Under the pieces are notes generated by a model that made no database searches, was not told the DNA's origin, and worked only from the letters and a program-made list of their open reading frames with translations. Of a stretch of DNA of 64,000 bases, positions 53,068 to 61,433 are shown in pieces; the stretch's first letter is position 1; each line of letters opens with the position of its first letter. The position numbers and the translations under genes were made by a program. The DNA comes from CAXBNB01 sp040222275. GTDB lineage: Bacteria; Bacteroidota; Bacteroidia; Cytophagales; Cyclobacteriaceae. The stretch covers positions 1 to 64,000 of the forward strand of contig JAVKDJ010000061.1 in NCBI GenBank assembly GCA_040222275.1, read 5' to 3'.

Positions 53068-54672
53068 TTATCCAAATAGTGTGTAGAGCAAAGTCATGAT
53101 AGTTAACAGTATTGCTGTCAATATCAAAGCGATATTGTATTTTTCACCAGGCTCGCTTTTCAAAAATGCCAGAGGTGAACTCAAGGTAGTATTCATTATT
53201 TTATCCTTGTCCGGTGCGGGATATAGATAGCTGGCAACTACATAGATAACCGAGCAACAGACAAACAGCCACCAGGCCTGCATCATAAATGATACCCCCC
53301 AACCGTTGGTAATGATTTTTGTGTCGCCTATCATTGGAAAGTCAACTAAAAACACCGCCAGACCGAGCAGAAACCCTCCTATAAATGTAGCCAATGCCCC
53401 CTGGTGATTTCCCCTTTTCCAGAAAATTCCCCAAACGAATACTGTAGTAATAGGAGGTGATATCACGGTGAGTAAAACATTGATGGCCTCAAAGATGCTG
53501 TTGAAACCTGCAACCATGGGCGACCAGGCTATGGCCAGTAACATGACCACTACTGCTGTGATCCTTCCTATCAATACTTGCTGTTTTTCTGATATATCCG
53601 GTTTGTTCCTTTTCACTATATCGATGGACACGAGGGTACCTGCACTATTGAGTGCTGCGGCAATTGTACTCATAAGGGCAGCCAGCAAAGCAGCGGCCAT
53701 CAGCCCCTTTAAACCTGTAGGTAGCAACTCTGTGATCAACACCGGAAAGGTATCGTTGGGATCGGAAATGATATCGCCAAAAAGTACATAGCCCAATACC
53801 CCCGGAAAGACCATGATAAATACCGGTAGCACTTTGATGAATGCGGCAAACAACGGTCCTATTTTGGCATCCTTGAGTGTTTCTGCCCCCAAAACCCGCT
53901 GAACAATGGTCTGGTCTGCGCACCAATACCAGATGCCCAACACAGGATACCCCAACAATATTCCCTGCCAGGTGAGACCAGAGCTACTCCCAGGCTCAGG
54001 TACCAGGTCAAGCTGACCTGGCCTTACCATAGCCTTTAGCTCCGACCATGAATGCACTCCAATATCGGATAATGCCATCACTCCGAAAAGGGTAAGCAGC
54101 AAGGACCCTACTACCAAAATTACGGTTTGTATTGTCTCCGTCACCACAACAGACTGCAGCCCTCCCACTACGGTGTACAATCCCGTGATAAATGAAATTG
54201 TCAGAATAGAAACGTAAACATTGATGCCGAAAAAGTGTTCAAACACGACAGCTCCGGCATAGAGACTAACACCAATATGCATAAAGAGCGCCCCCAAAAG
54301 AGCAAGAAAGGCAAGGTAGGAGCGAACAATACCATTGTACCGTTTTTCCATAAACTCCGGCAGGGTTGTGATTTTACTTTTGTAATAAAAGGGGGCAAAT
54401 ATCAATGCCAATACGATGAGTGTAAAAACTGCCATCCATTCAAAATTGCCCCATACCAGCCCGTCTTTAAAGCCTGATGCAGCTAGTCCCACCAAATGTA
54501 CCGTGGAGATGTTGGATGCGAAAAGTGCCGCCCCTATCACCGGCCATTTCAAAGAGTGACTTGCCAGAAAATAACTTTCTGCACTTGCGGATTGCTTGCG
54601 GGCAACCCACATCCCTATAAAGAGGATACCCGCCAGGTACCCTGCTATCACTATAATATCAATCAACGACAT
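53068..54672 (-). CDS. Sodium:sugar symporter (SSS family, SGLT-like)
   Basis: This 534-residue inner-membrane transporter has about 14 helices. SGLT-like signatures are ASNISTVHLVGLAASGFKDGL in helix 1-2, the GIWYWCADQTIVQRVLGA segment, and the later LAALMSTIAAALNSAGTLVSIDI, with serines and threonines at the sodium site. The last pattern and the preceding YWCADQ block are typical of sugar symporters of the Bacteroidota SSS group. It lies 1 base after the GH29 gene and 11 before the mutarotase gene, which makes a released deoxysugar the likely cargo. Confidence 0.91.
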   Translation of the reverse strand: MSLIDIIVIAGYLAGILFIGMWVARKQSASAESYFLASHSLKWPVIGAALFASNISTVHLVGLAASGFKDGLVWGNFEWMAVFTLIVLALIFAPFYYKSKITTLPEFMEKRYNGIVRSYLAFLALLGALFMHIGVSLYAGAVVFEHFFGINVYVSILTISFITGLYTVVGGLQSVVVTETIQTVILVVGSLLLTLFGVMALSDIGVHSWSELKAMVRPGQLDLVPEPGSSSGLTWQGILLGYPVLGIWYWCADQTIVQRVLGAETLKDAKIGPLFAAFIKVLPVFIMVFPGVLGYVLFGDIISDPNDTFPVLITELLPTGLKGLMAAALLAALMSTIAAALNSAGTLVSIDIVKRNKPDISEKQQVLIGRITAVVVMLLAIAWSPMVAGFNSIFEAINVLLTVISPPITTVFVWGIFWKRGNHQGALATFIGGFLLGLAVFLVDFPMIGDTKIITNGWGVSFMMQAWWLFVCCSVIYVVASYLYPAPDKDKIMNTTLSSPLAFLKSEPGEKYNIALILTAILLTIMTLLYTLFG

Positions 54673-54673
54673 T

Positions 54674-57043
54674 TCACTTCTTTCTTAAGTTCAACTTTTC
54701 CAGGTCTGCATGGTACAATGAAAAACTTTTCAGCCTGGGTTCTCCTTCTCTTGTGGACAATGAGAGCCTTACCTGACCTGTTTTTACCGGTGCTTCTATC
54801 AACTGTATGCGCTTTCTTCCAATGGTTTGGCCTTCTGCCACTTTGATCCATTTTCCTTTAGCAAATACTTCTACCTGATAGTCCGATATGGTTTGACCGT
54901 GTTGGATGTCTTCCTCTATCACCAGCAGGTTCATCGCCCGCTTTTTATCCAGGTGGATGGTATGTTGATTTGCCGGTGCTTCGTCAAACTTTGTTTTGCT
55001 CCCGACAGGTTCTCCAAAAACATTTTCCAGTGTTTCTCCTAATTCAGCGAGCCGACTCACCTCCATATCAGGAATGAGACCGCTTGTGTCAGGAGTCATG
55101 TTAATCAACAGGTTGGCACCACGTCCTATCGATTCCAGATAGGCATTAAACAAATAAGGAATATCACGCAATGTTTTGTCCGAGTCTGTTTTCCAGAACC
55201 AGGAGCTGCGCGTATGCATACATGCTTCGGCAGGTAGCCACCCATGATTTTGCGGGCCTACCCATTTTTCAAATCCCTCTCCTTGTTCTACCACATTCCA
55301 CAGCGGATAAGGGGCCCATCCCTGCTCACTGCCAGACCACCTTACATCGGGTTTTGTTCCACCCATTACCAGCGCGTTTGGTTGCAAATGCTTCACCAGA
55401 GTCCTGATGGCATCACCATAGGCAGTACCCAAAGGCTTCATGGTTTTAGGATCCATCACATCCCAACCCAACGGATTGTATGCACCATCAAACCACAGGT
55501 AAGACACTTCTCCATAATTGGTAAGGAGTTCTCTGAGCTGCTCAAAAAAGACCGGAAAATACTTATCAATATCCCCCACCAGCTTTCTCTGGCCTTGTGG
55601 ATCGGGAGTGCTCGTGCAGCCAAAATGCTTATCGCCTGTAGAGACATACAGGCCCACTTTCATGTCGTATTTTTTGCAGGCAGCTACAAATTCCGCTACT
55701 ACATCTCCTTTACCATTTTTCCAGGGTGAGTTTTTAACTGAGTAGTCGGTAGTACGGGTAGGCCACAAACAAAATCCATTGTGGTGTTTTGCGGTTAGCA
55801 CCACGCTTTTGGCACCAAATGATTTGGCAGCTTTCACCCATTGTTCGGCATCCAGTTTTACAGGATTGAAAATGTCAACGGGGGGCACAGACAACATATC
55901 AGACTCAATATAAGTGGCCGGACCAAAATGGATAAAGGCACCAAGTGGATTCTCCTGATAGGCCAGTTGATCGGCATTTGGTTTTCTTCTTGTCGTTGGC
56001 TTTTTCTGCCAATCCACCTTGCCCTCCGGAGCTATAAGTACAGGTGCCCAGTTGCCTTCATGTCGTGGAGTTTCTATGTTATCGTTGTTGCTGTAAAAAT
56101 GCTCAAACAACTGCCGGGGGGTACCATTGTAGGTAGCCCACTGGAGGTCGCCAGCAGTGGTTTGATCGCTACCCGTGAAGTAAAGTATCGTCTTTCCATT
56201 GTAATAGCATAGCTCAACATCCGATGCATTGCTTTCGGCTATAGATGAGTCGATCAAGGGGATATTCCTATGACTGGGGTCGAAAGTAACAAAGGGCCTA
56301 TCTTTCGGGGCATCTTCCCAGGCAATCAAATCCTGGGAACGGGTAATGCGCGTCTCATATCCTCCTTTTATGGATTCCAGGTATAATGTGTAATACCACC
56401 CCCCCTCAAAATACAAAGCCGGCCCGCCTACATATTTGGACTTTCCATATACAGCTTCCGGTATTTCAGTCCAGTTTTCCAAATCAGACGACTCCACATA
56501 CCTAAAAGTGAAGGGTTTCCACCTATCGTCGTTGGTTTCGTACAAGAGTATAAATTTATCTTTTCCCCGGCAGACGGCTGTATTAAAAAAATACTCCTTA
56601 CCGGATGCCTTCAGTATGGTTTTGGGTGTTGACCAGTTTTTCAAATCTTTCGAACTGGTCATTGTTATTTCGGTCATCTGCCGCCAGGGTTTTCCTGATC
56701 CATAACTGCCCGCAAATACATAAACCCGATCGCCCCATGTGAGCACAGTGCCAAAACCATGATTTTTCAATGGCACTGACACTATTTTGCCGCTTTCCAG
56801 ATGTCTAATTCGGACTTCATCCTGCTCATAATGGTCTCCCGGTTTGGCTCCCGGCACGTCCCAAAAGCGTTGATTGTTTTCCAGCAGGTACAAGTTGTCA
56901 TTAAAAACGAATGGTGAAGTTTCTACCAGGGGGGAACCGAACCTACCTTGTTTTTGAATGGGGTTTATCCAGGTTGTTTGTGCCCAAACGGCAATATTTA
57001 CACAAAAAAGTGCACAGTAAATAAGTATAGTTTTTCTAAGCAT
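54674..57043 (-). CDS. Exported beta-propeller / GH29 alpha-L-fucosidase fusion
   Basis: This 789-residue exported enzyme has a signal peptide (cleavage near WAQ, residues 20-22). Residues about 30-345 look like a five-bladed propeller of the GH43/GH32/GH117 kind, with repeated strands such as ETSPFVFNDNLYLLENN, TEITMTSSKDLKNWS and TRITRSQDLIAWEDAP. Residues about 362-685 are a GH29 TIM barrel, with GAFIHFGPATY, the AKHHNGFCLWPT block (about 418-429) and the catalytic nucleophile D519 in YLWFDGAY. A beta-sandwich of about 95 residues closes the protein. GH29 enzymes release alpha-L-fucose with retention. Whether the propeller is catalytic or binds glycan is open. It heads a seven-gene operon. 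Confidence 0.9.
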   Translation of the reverse strand: MLRKTILIYCALFCVNIAVWAQTTWINPIQKQGRFGSPLVETSPFVFNDNLYLLENNQRFWDVPGAKPGDHYEQDEVRIRHLESGKIVSVPLKNHGFGTVLTWGDRVYVFAGSYGSGKPWRQMTEITMTSSKDLKNWSTPKTILKASGKEYFFNTAVCRGKDKFILLYETNDDRWKPFTFRYVESSDLENWTEIPEAVYGKSKYVGGPALYFEGGWYYTLYLESIKGGYETRITRSQDLIAWEDAPKDRPFVTFDPSHRNIPLIDSSIAESNASDVELCYYNGKTILYFTGSDQTTAGDLQWATYNGTPRQLFEHFYSNNDNIETPRHEGNWAPVLIAPEGKVDWQKKPTTRRKPNADQLAYQENPLGAFIHFGPATYIESDMLSVPPVDIFNPVKLDAEQWVKAAKSFGAKSVVLTAKHHNGFCLWPTRTTDYSVKNSPWKNGKGDVVAEFVAACKKYDMKVGLYVSTGDKHFGCTSTPDPQGQRKLVGDIDKYFPVFFEQLRELLTNYGEVSYLWFDGAYNPLGWDVMDPKTMKPLGTAYGDAIRTLVKHLQPNALVMGGTKPDVRWSGSEQGWAPYPLWNVVEQGEGFEKWVGPQNHGWLPAEACMHTRSSWFWKTDSDKTLRDIPYLFNAYLESIGRGANLLINMTPDTSGLIPDMEVSRLAELGETLENVFGEPVGSKTKFDEAPANQHTIHLDKKRAMNLLVIEEDIQHGQTISDYQVEVFAKGKWIKVAEGQTIGRKRIQLIEAPVKTGQVRLSLSTREGEPRLKSFSLYHADLEKLNLRKK

Positions 57044-57061
57044 AATTGATAATTATATAGC

Positions 57062-57069
57062 CAAAGCTA
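57062..57069 (-). promoter_or_regulatory. Candidate -7 box of the fucosidase operon
   Basis: On the minus strand this reads TAGCTTTG, a TAnnTTTG match, 18 bases before the start at 57043. It lies in the 172-base divergent space shared with the AraC regulator gene. No convincing AraC-type direct repeat was found by eye. Confidence 0.45.
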
Positions 57070-57215
57070 GTTGTTAGTAGCGCTTTATTCTATCGGATTT
57101 TTTTCCACATGTAATAGATTTTTTGCAATTTAATAGTCCGTTAACTTAATTATTGTGAAAAATAAATAATATTGTAGCATAGCTCGTATTCAAACAGTCA
57201 CCCTATCCGCTTATT

Positions 57216-58079
57216 ATGAAAGCAAAACTGATCGGCAGGTACATCGACCAAAACACCTCTCTGAGTATTCAGGATTATTCTTCCAACTACTTTCTGAATG
57301 TGTGGCACTATCATCCCGAACTAGAGCTCGACATTATCAAAACCGGTACAGGCACAAAGTTTATCGGAGATAGCGTGGAGAAGTTTGAACCGGGTGACAT
57401 AGTCCTGATTGGGAAAAACCTACCTCACCTGTGGCAAAATGACAAAGCATACTTTGACGAAAAGTCAACATTGAAAGCTGATGCAGTGGTCATCCACTTT
57501 GATCAAAATTTTGGATCGGGGCTATTGAATATGCCCGAAATGGTTGAGATAAACCATCTGCTTAAAAAAGCTGTACTCGGAGTGGCCTTTACTGGAAGGA
57601 GCAATGAAATTATCTTTAAAAAAGTGGACGAATTAGTAGCGTCTTCTGGCTATGAGAAAATAGTCCTATTTGTAGATATTCTTGGCCGTCTGGCCAAACA
57701 CAGTGATTGTCGGGTTTTGTCCAGTCCCGGTTTTGTGGACTCCTTTCAAGACAACAACAGTGAAAGAATGGAACCTGTGTACAACTATGTAATGAACCAT
57801 TTCAAAACGGAAATAAAACTAGAGACTGTGGCCAATCTGGCCCACATGAACCCTTCGTCGTTTAGCCGGTATTTTTCGCAGCTTCACAAAAAAACTTTCA
57901 CGCAGTTTCTCAACGAGATCAGGATTGGCTATGCCTCCAAACTACTGATAGAAAACAACTGCAACATATCCACTGTATGCTATGAATCTGGTTTTCGTAA
58001 TATTTCTAACTTCAATCGGTTGTTCAAGGAGATCAAGAAGCTTACTCCTTCGGAGTATATGCGGCTGCTTAACGTTTAA
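57216..58079 (+). CDS. AraC-family transcriptional regulator with cupin sensor
   Basis: This 287-residue regulator has an N-terminal cupin sensor domain (about residues 20-130) with WHYHPELELDIIKTGTG and FEPGDIVLIGKNLPHLW, the double-stranded beta-helix lines that bind sugars in this family. The C-terminal double helix-turn-helix (about 185-287) includes TVANLAHMNPSSFSRYF and CYESGFRNISNFNRLFKE, followed by the conserved PSEYM end. It is divergent from the GH29 operon with 172 bases between, so it is the likely activator of that operon. The inducer is not known; a sugar released by the enzyme is the simplest guess. Confidence 0.93.
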   Translation: MKAKLIGRYIDQNTSLSIQDYSSNYFLNVWHYHPELELDIIKTGTGTKFIGDSVEKFEPGDIVLIGKNLPHLWQNDKAYFDEKSTLKADAVVIHFDQNFGSGLLNMPEMVEINHLLKKAVLGVAFTGRSNEIIFKKVDELVASSGYEKIVLFVDILGRLAKHSDCRVLSSPGFVDSFQDNNSERMEPVYNYVMNHFKTEIKLETVANLAHMNPSSFSRYFSQLHKKTFTQFLNEIRIGYASKLLIENNCNISTVCYESGFRNISNFNRLFKEIKKLTPSEYMRLLNV

Positions 58080-58115
58080 ACTTCTTCTGTCAAAAAAATC
58101 GTTATAAACACTAAA

Positions 58116-61100
58116 CTATAGTATTTCAATTACTTTTAGTTGTTCGTTGTTGCGGGCGATCAGTAAGGCTTTTCGTCCATTTACCAACACAACATGCCTG
58201 ATTTTTCTTACTTCTCCTTTTATCATCAGCCCGCTTTCGTAAGGCATTTTGGCTTTAAAATTTCCTGCACCATCTCCGGTGGCATACACGCCAAAAGAGG
58301 CGTCATTTCTGGGTGTTTCTACTTCAGAGTTGTATAGGTTTCCGGCCAAAAGAACATCCGGATTACCATCCTCATTGATGTCGTCTGCATAGATGGCGTT
58401 AACCGAACTTACCTGTGCCATTTTTTCTAATGGGCTTGCTTCAAAGGCATTCCCTTCCTTGTTTTCAAAATATGAAGTTTTGAAATTCACCGCTTCGTAG
58501 TGTTTCGATTCTTCTATCGACTGAGTAGAATAAACATCCTCCAACGTAGCTCTGGCAAATGAATTATAGTCTTTAAACTTTATGGCAATGGCAGGAATTT
58601 GCTCCGAAGAACACTGTCGCCCTCTCAATGGGTACTCTTTTCCTTCCTGCCTATAGGCCAGTACTATGTCTATCTTGTTGTTTTTATCATAATCGTTTAC
58701 ATAAATACTAAACGGTTCTTCCTTCGTAGCTTTATACTTGTAGTTGCTACCCAGATTTCCTGCTATCAGGTCTATGTCTCCGTCTTTATCAAAATCCTGC
58801 GCATAAATACTGCTCCACCAGCCTGTTTCATCTGCTATCCCATAGCTGCTGGTTTGATCCACAAAACCCTGTTCCTGGTTGATAAAAACAGTGACGGGCA
58901 TCCATTCCCCAGTCAAGATCAGGTCAGTCCGCTCATCATTGTTTACATCAGCCCACACCGCATCGGTTACCATTCCTATGGCTGATAAGCCTGGAGCCAC
59001 ATCGCCCGATACGTCAACAAATTTCACCTGCCCTTTTGTGCTTTCGTTTCTCAGCAAAAGTGACTTTCCGGATTTCGGGTAGTTTCTTGGCAAAAACCGA
59101 CAACCTACGAACAAATCCAGATCACCATCATTATCGTAATCAAACGCCTTGACTACAGATCCGCTTTCCTTAATGGTGGGTATGGCCTTTTCCTGTTTCT
59201 CAAATCTGCCATCTCCTCTATTCAGGTAAAAACGGTCTTTATAAAACCTGTCATTAGGTGGAGCTTCATTGCCTCCACTCACTACATATAGATCCGGCAG
59301 GCCATCTTTGTTGGCATCAAAGAAAGTGGCATCTACATCTTCATGTTCCCTATCTTGGTAGAAAGCATCAACCACCAGGTTGTCAAATTGTCCCTTTTTA
59401 TTTTGAAGAAAAAGCCTGGCCGACTGCTCTTTTGCTCCTCCTGCAAAAACATCTTCCAGACCATCGCCATTGACATCTCCTACAGCCAGGGCTGGTCCAC
59501 ACTGCGACATCTTATGCGGCATCAAAACCTGGTATTTAAAATCATCGAAATCATTTTCCTGATGGGTAAAGTCAAGGTTTACCTCTTTGGTGATGTCTTT
59601 AAATTTCGGATGTTTCAACGCTGGGGTCTCATTCATCTCTCCCATAGCGTCATCGTAATTGATAACAAGTGTTTGGTTAGTTTTCACACTGGTCAGGATT
59701 TGACTCCTGCCGTCAGGCCATCTGATTAGAAGTGTATCTATGGCCTTTTTTTCTCCCACACCAAAATGCAGCACAGGCTCTATACTCGACTGGAAACCGC
59801 GTGTGGGGGATAGTTCGAGATATTGTTTCGTGCCATCATATAGAATGGTAGCTTTCGTCCCAAATCCAAACCTATTTTTCGATGGGCCCTGCATCTTCAA
59901 CCTGAGAAAATTACCCTTTCCTTTTTGGGTACTATTGTTTTCATACACAATACTGAATTCGTCTATATTGTTTACCACCAGATCCAGATCACCATCGTTA
60001 TCAAGATCGGCATAAGCAGCCCCATTCGACCAGCCTTCGAAATCAATTCCCCAGTCTGTTGCTATTTCTTCAAACTTTAAGTTACCGAAATTCCTGACCG
60101 CATAATTTTTTACTTTAGCTTCCGGCATTTTATTTACCCATTCTACATAGCGGGATGCCATTTGCTTGTCTTTGTTCATTTCTTTAAAGAAATCCTTGTT
60201 GTTGATTTCTCTACGAGACCCATTCGTTACAAACAAATCTTTCCAACCGTCATTATCAAAGTCGGCGATTAAAGCTGCCCAACTCCAATCGGTAAGCGCC
60301 ACATTAGCCAGTTGAGATATTTCCCCAAATTGCGGAACTCCATTGTCATCATAACCCATGTGCAATTGGAGTGCGTTTTTCATGTACTGATAATGCATGC
60401 CATTATTCACCATTGTCCAGAAGACATCCGGTTCCATGCTTGCCATATTGGATTTTGACCTGAAATTGTCCTCTGGCGACATATCTACCTGCAAAATATC
60501 CAGCAGTCCATCGTTGTTGATATCTGCTGCATCTATGCCCATGCCATAAAATCCGGTGTGGTTTGTAGCTTCTTCTACCTTGTCGCTAAAGATGCCATTG
60601 CCATTGTTGATAAAAAAGTAATCCGGTGTGGCAAAATCATTGGAAACATACAAATCTGGCCAGCCATCGGCATTGTAATCTCCTACTGCTACGCCTAATG
60701 ACAAGCCAAAACGCAACACGCCTGCTTGAGCTGTAACGTCTACAAACCTTCCGTTTTCGTACGCATACAGGTGATCACTGTCGTTTGGGCGTACAAAGTT
60801 CATCATTTGCCTATAGTTTAAGATACCGGTGCGTGTATCTACAATAGGATAATTTGCCACATACAAATCCAGATCTCCATCTAAATCATAATCAAAAAAT
60901 GTAGCCTGTGTACTATTTCCTGTATCTGCTATTCCATACGCCTCGGCGGCCTCTGTAAATGTTGGGATACCTCCTGCAGCACCATTATTGATATACAACA
61001 GGTTCTTTTTGGTAGTCCATATTCCCGCTACCGATACATAAATATCTAACCAGCCATCCTGGTTTACATCTGCCATGGTTACACCAGTTACCCAGCGGTT

Positions 61101-61433
61101 GTCCCCTGCTACCTTTGCTTTATCGGTTATATCTTCAAACTTCATTTCTCCTTTGTTCAGGTAAAGCTTGTTTTCAACCATATTTCCAGTGAAGTAAACA
61201 TCCTGATAGCCATCGTTATTTACATCCCCAATAGCAACTCCCCCTCCCATGTAAAAACTTTTGTACAGGAAGTAGTTTGCTGAATCTGTTTCTGTAAGGG
61301 TGTTGGAAAAGAGAATACCGCTCTCAGTTGGTGTGAGTGGAGTAAACAATTTTTCTTTTTGAGATACCTCACAACCCAAAATCATCATACTACAGAGGAT
61401 TCCTATAAAAAAACAAACCCGGGTTTTGTTCAT
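58116..61433 (-). CDS. FG-GAP/VCBS-repeat lipoprotein with ASPIC_UnbV domain (copy 2)
   Basis: From the ATG at 61433 this is a 1105-residue lipoprotein (signal with MMILGC, lipid cysteine near residue 21). It has many FG-GAP/VCBS repeats carrying the calcium-type motif DxNxDGxxDL, for example DVNNDGYQDVYFTGN, DYNADGWPDLYVSND and DLDNDGDLDLVVNN. An ASPIC_UnbV domain near residues 510-610 (SPTRGFQSSIEPVLHFGVGE, IRWPDGRSQ) precedes a second set of repeats in the C-terminal half. The fold should be a beta-propeller that binds ligands at the cell surface. Its ATG overlaps the stop of the upstream paralogue by 4 bases (ATGA). Such proteins often accompany glycan-uptake loci in this phylum, but no SusC/D is visible here. 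Confidence 0.9.
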   Translation of the reverse strand: MNKTRVCFFIGILCSMMILGCEVSQKEKLFTPLTPTESGILFSNTLTETDSANYFLYKSFYMGGGVAIGDVNNDGYQDVYFTGNMVENKLYLNKGEMKFEDITDKAKVAGDNRWVTGVTMADVNQDGWLDIYVSVAGIWTTKKNLLYINNGAAGGIPTFTEAAEAYGIADTGNSTQATFFDYDLDGDLDLYVANYPIVDTRTGILNYRQMMNFVRPNDSDHLYAYENGRFVDVTAQAGVLRFGLSLGVAVGDYNADGWPDLYVSNDFATPDYFFINNGNGIFSDKVEEATNHTGFYGMGIDAADINNDGLLDILQVDMSPEDNFRSKSNMASMEPDVFWTMVNNGMHYQYMKNALQLHMGYDDNGVPQFGEISQLANVALTDWSWAALIADFDNDGWKDLFVTNGSRREINNKDFFKEMNKDKQMASRYVEWVNKMPEAKVKNYAVRNFGNLKFEEIATDWGIDFEGWSNGAAYADLDNDGDLDLVVNNIDEFSIVYENNSTQKGKGNFLRLKMQGPSKNRFGFGTKATILYDGTKQYLELSPTRGFQSSIEPVLHFGVGEKKAIDTLLIRWPDGRSQILTSVKTNQTLVINYDDAMGEMNETPALKHPKFKDITKEVNLDFTHQENDFDDFKYQVLMPHKMSQCGPALAVGDVNGDGLEDVFAGGAKEQSARLFLQNKKGQFDNLVVDAFYQDREHEDVDATFFDANKDGLPDLYVVSGGNEAPPNDRFYKDRFYLNRGDGRFEKQEKAIPTIKESGSVVKAFDYDNDGDLDLFVGCRFLPRNYPKSGKSLLLRNESTKGQVKFVDVSGDVAPGLSAIGMVTDAVWADVNNDERTDLILTGEWMPVTVFINQEQGFVDQTSSYGIADETGWWSSIYAQDFDKDGDIDLIAGNLGSNYKYKATKEEPFSIYVNDYDKNNKIDIVLAYRQEGKEYPLRGRQCSSEQIPAIAIKFKDYNSFARATLEDVYSTQSIEESKHYEAVNFKTSYFENKEGNAFEASPLEKMAQVSSVNAIYADDINEDGNPDVLLAGNLYNSEVETPRNDASFGVYATGDGAGNFKAKMPYESGLMIKGEVRKIRHVVLVNGRKALLIARNNEQLKVIEIL

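Noticed and set aside
57044..57215. AraC operator repeats between the regulator and the fucosidase gene
   Set aside because: No convincing direct or inverted repeat of sufficient length was visible by eye.
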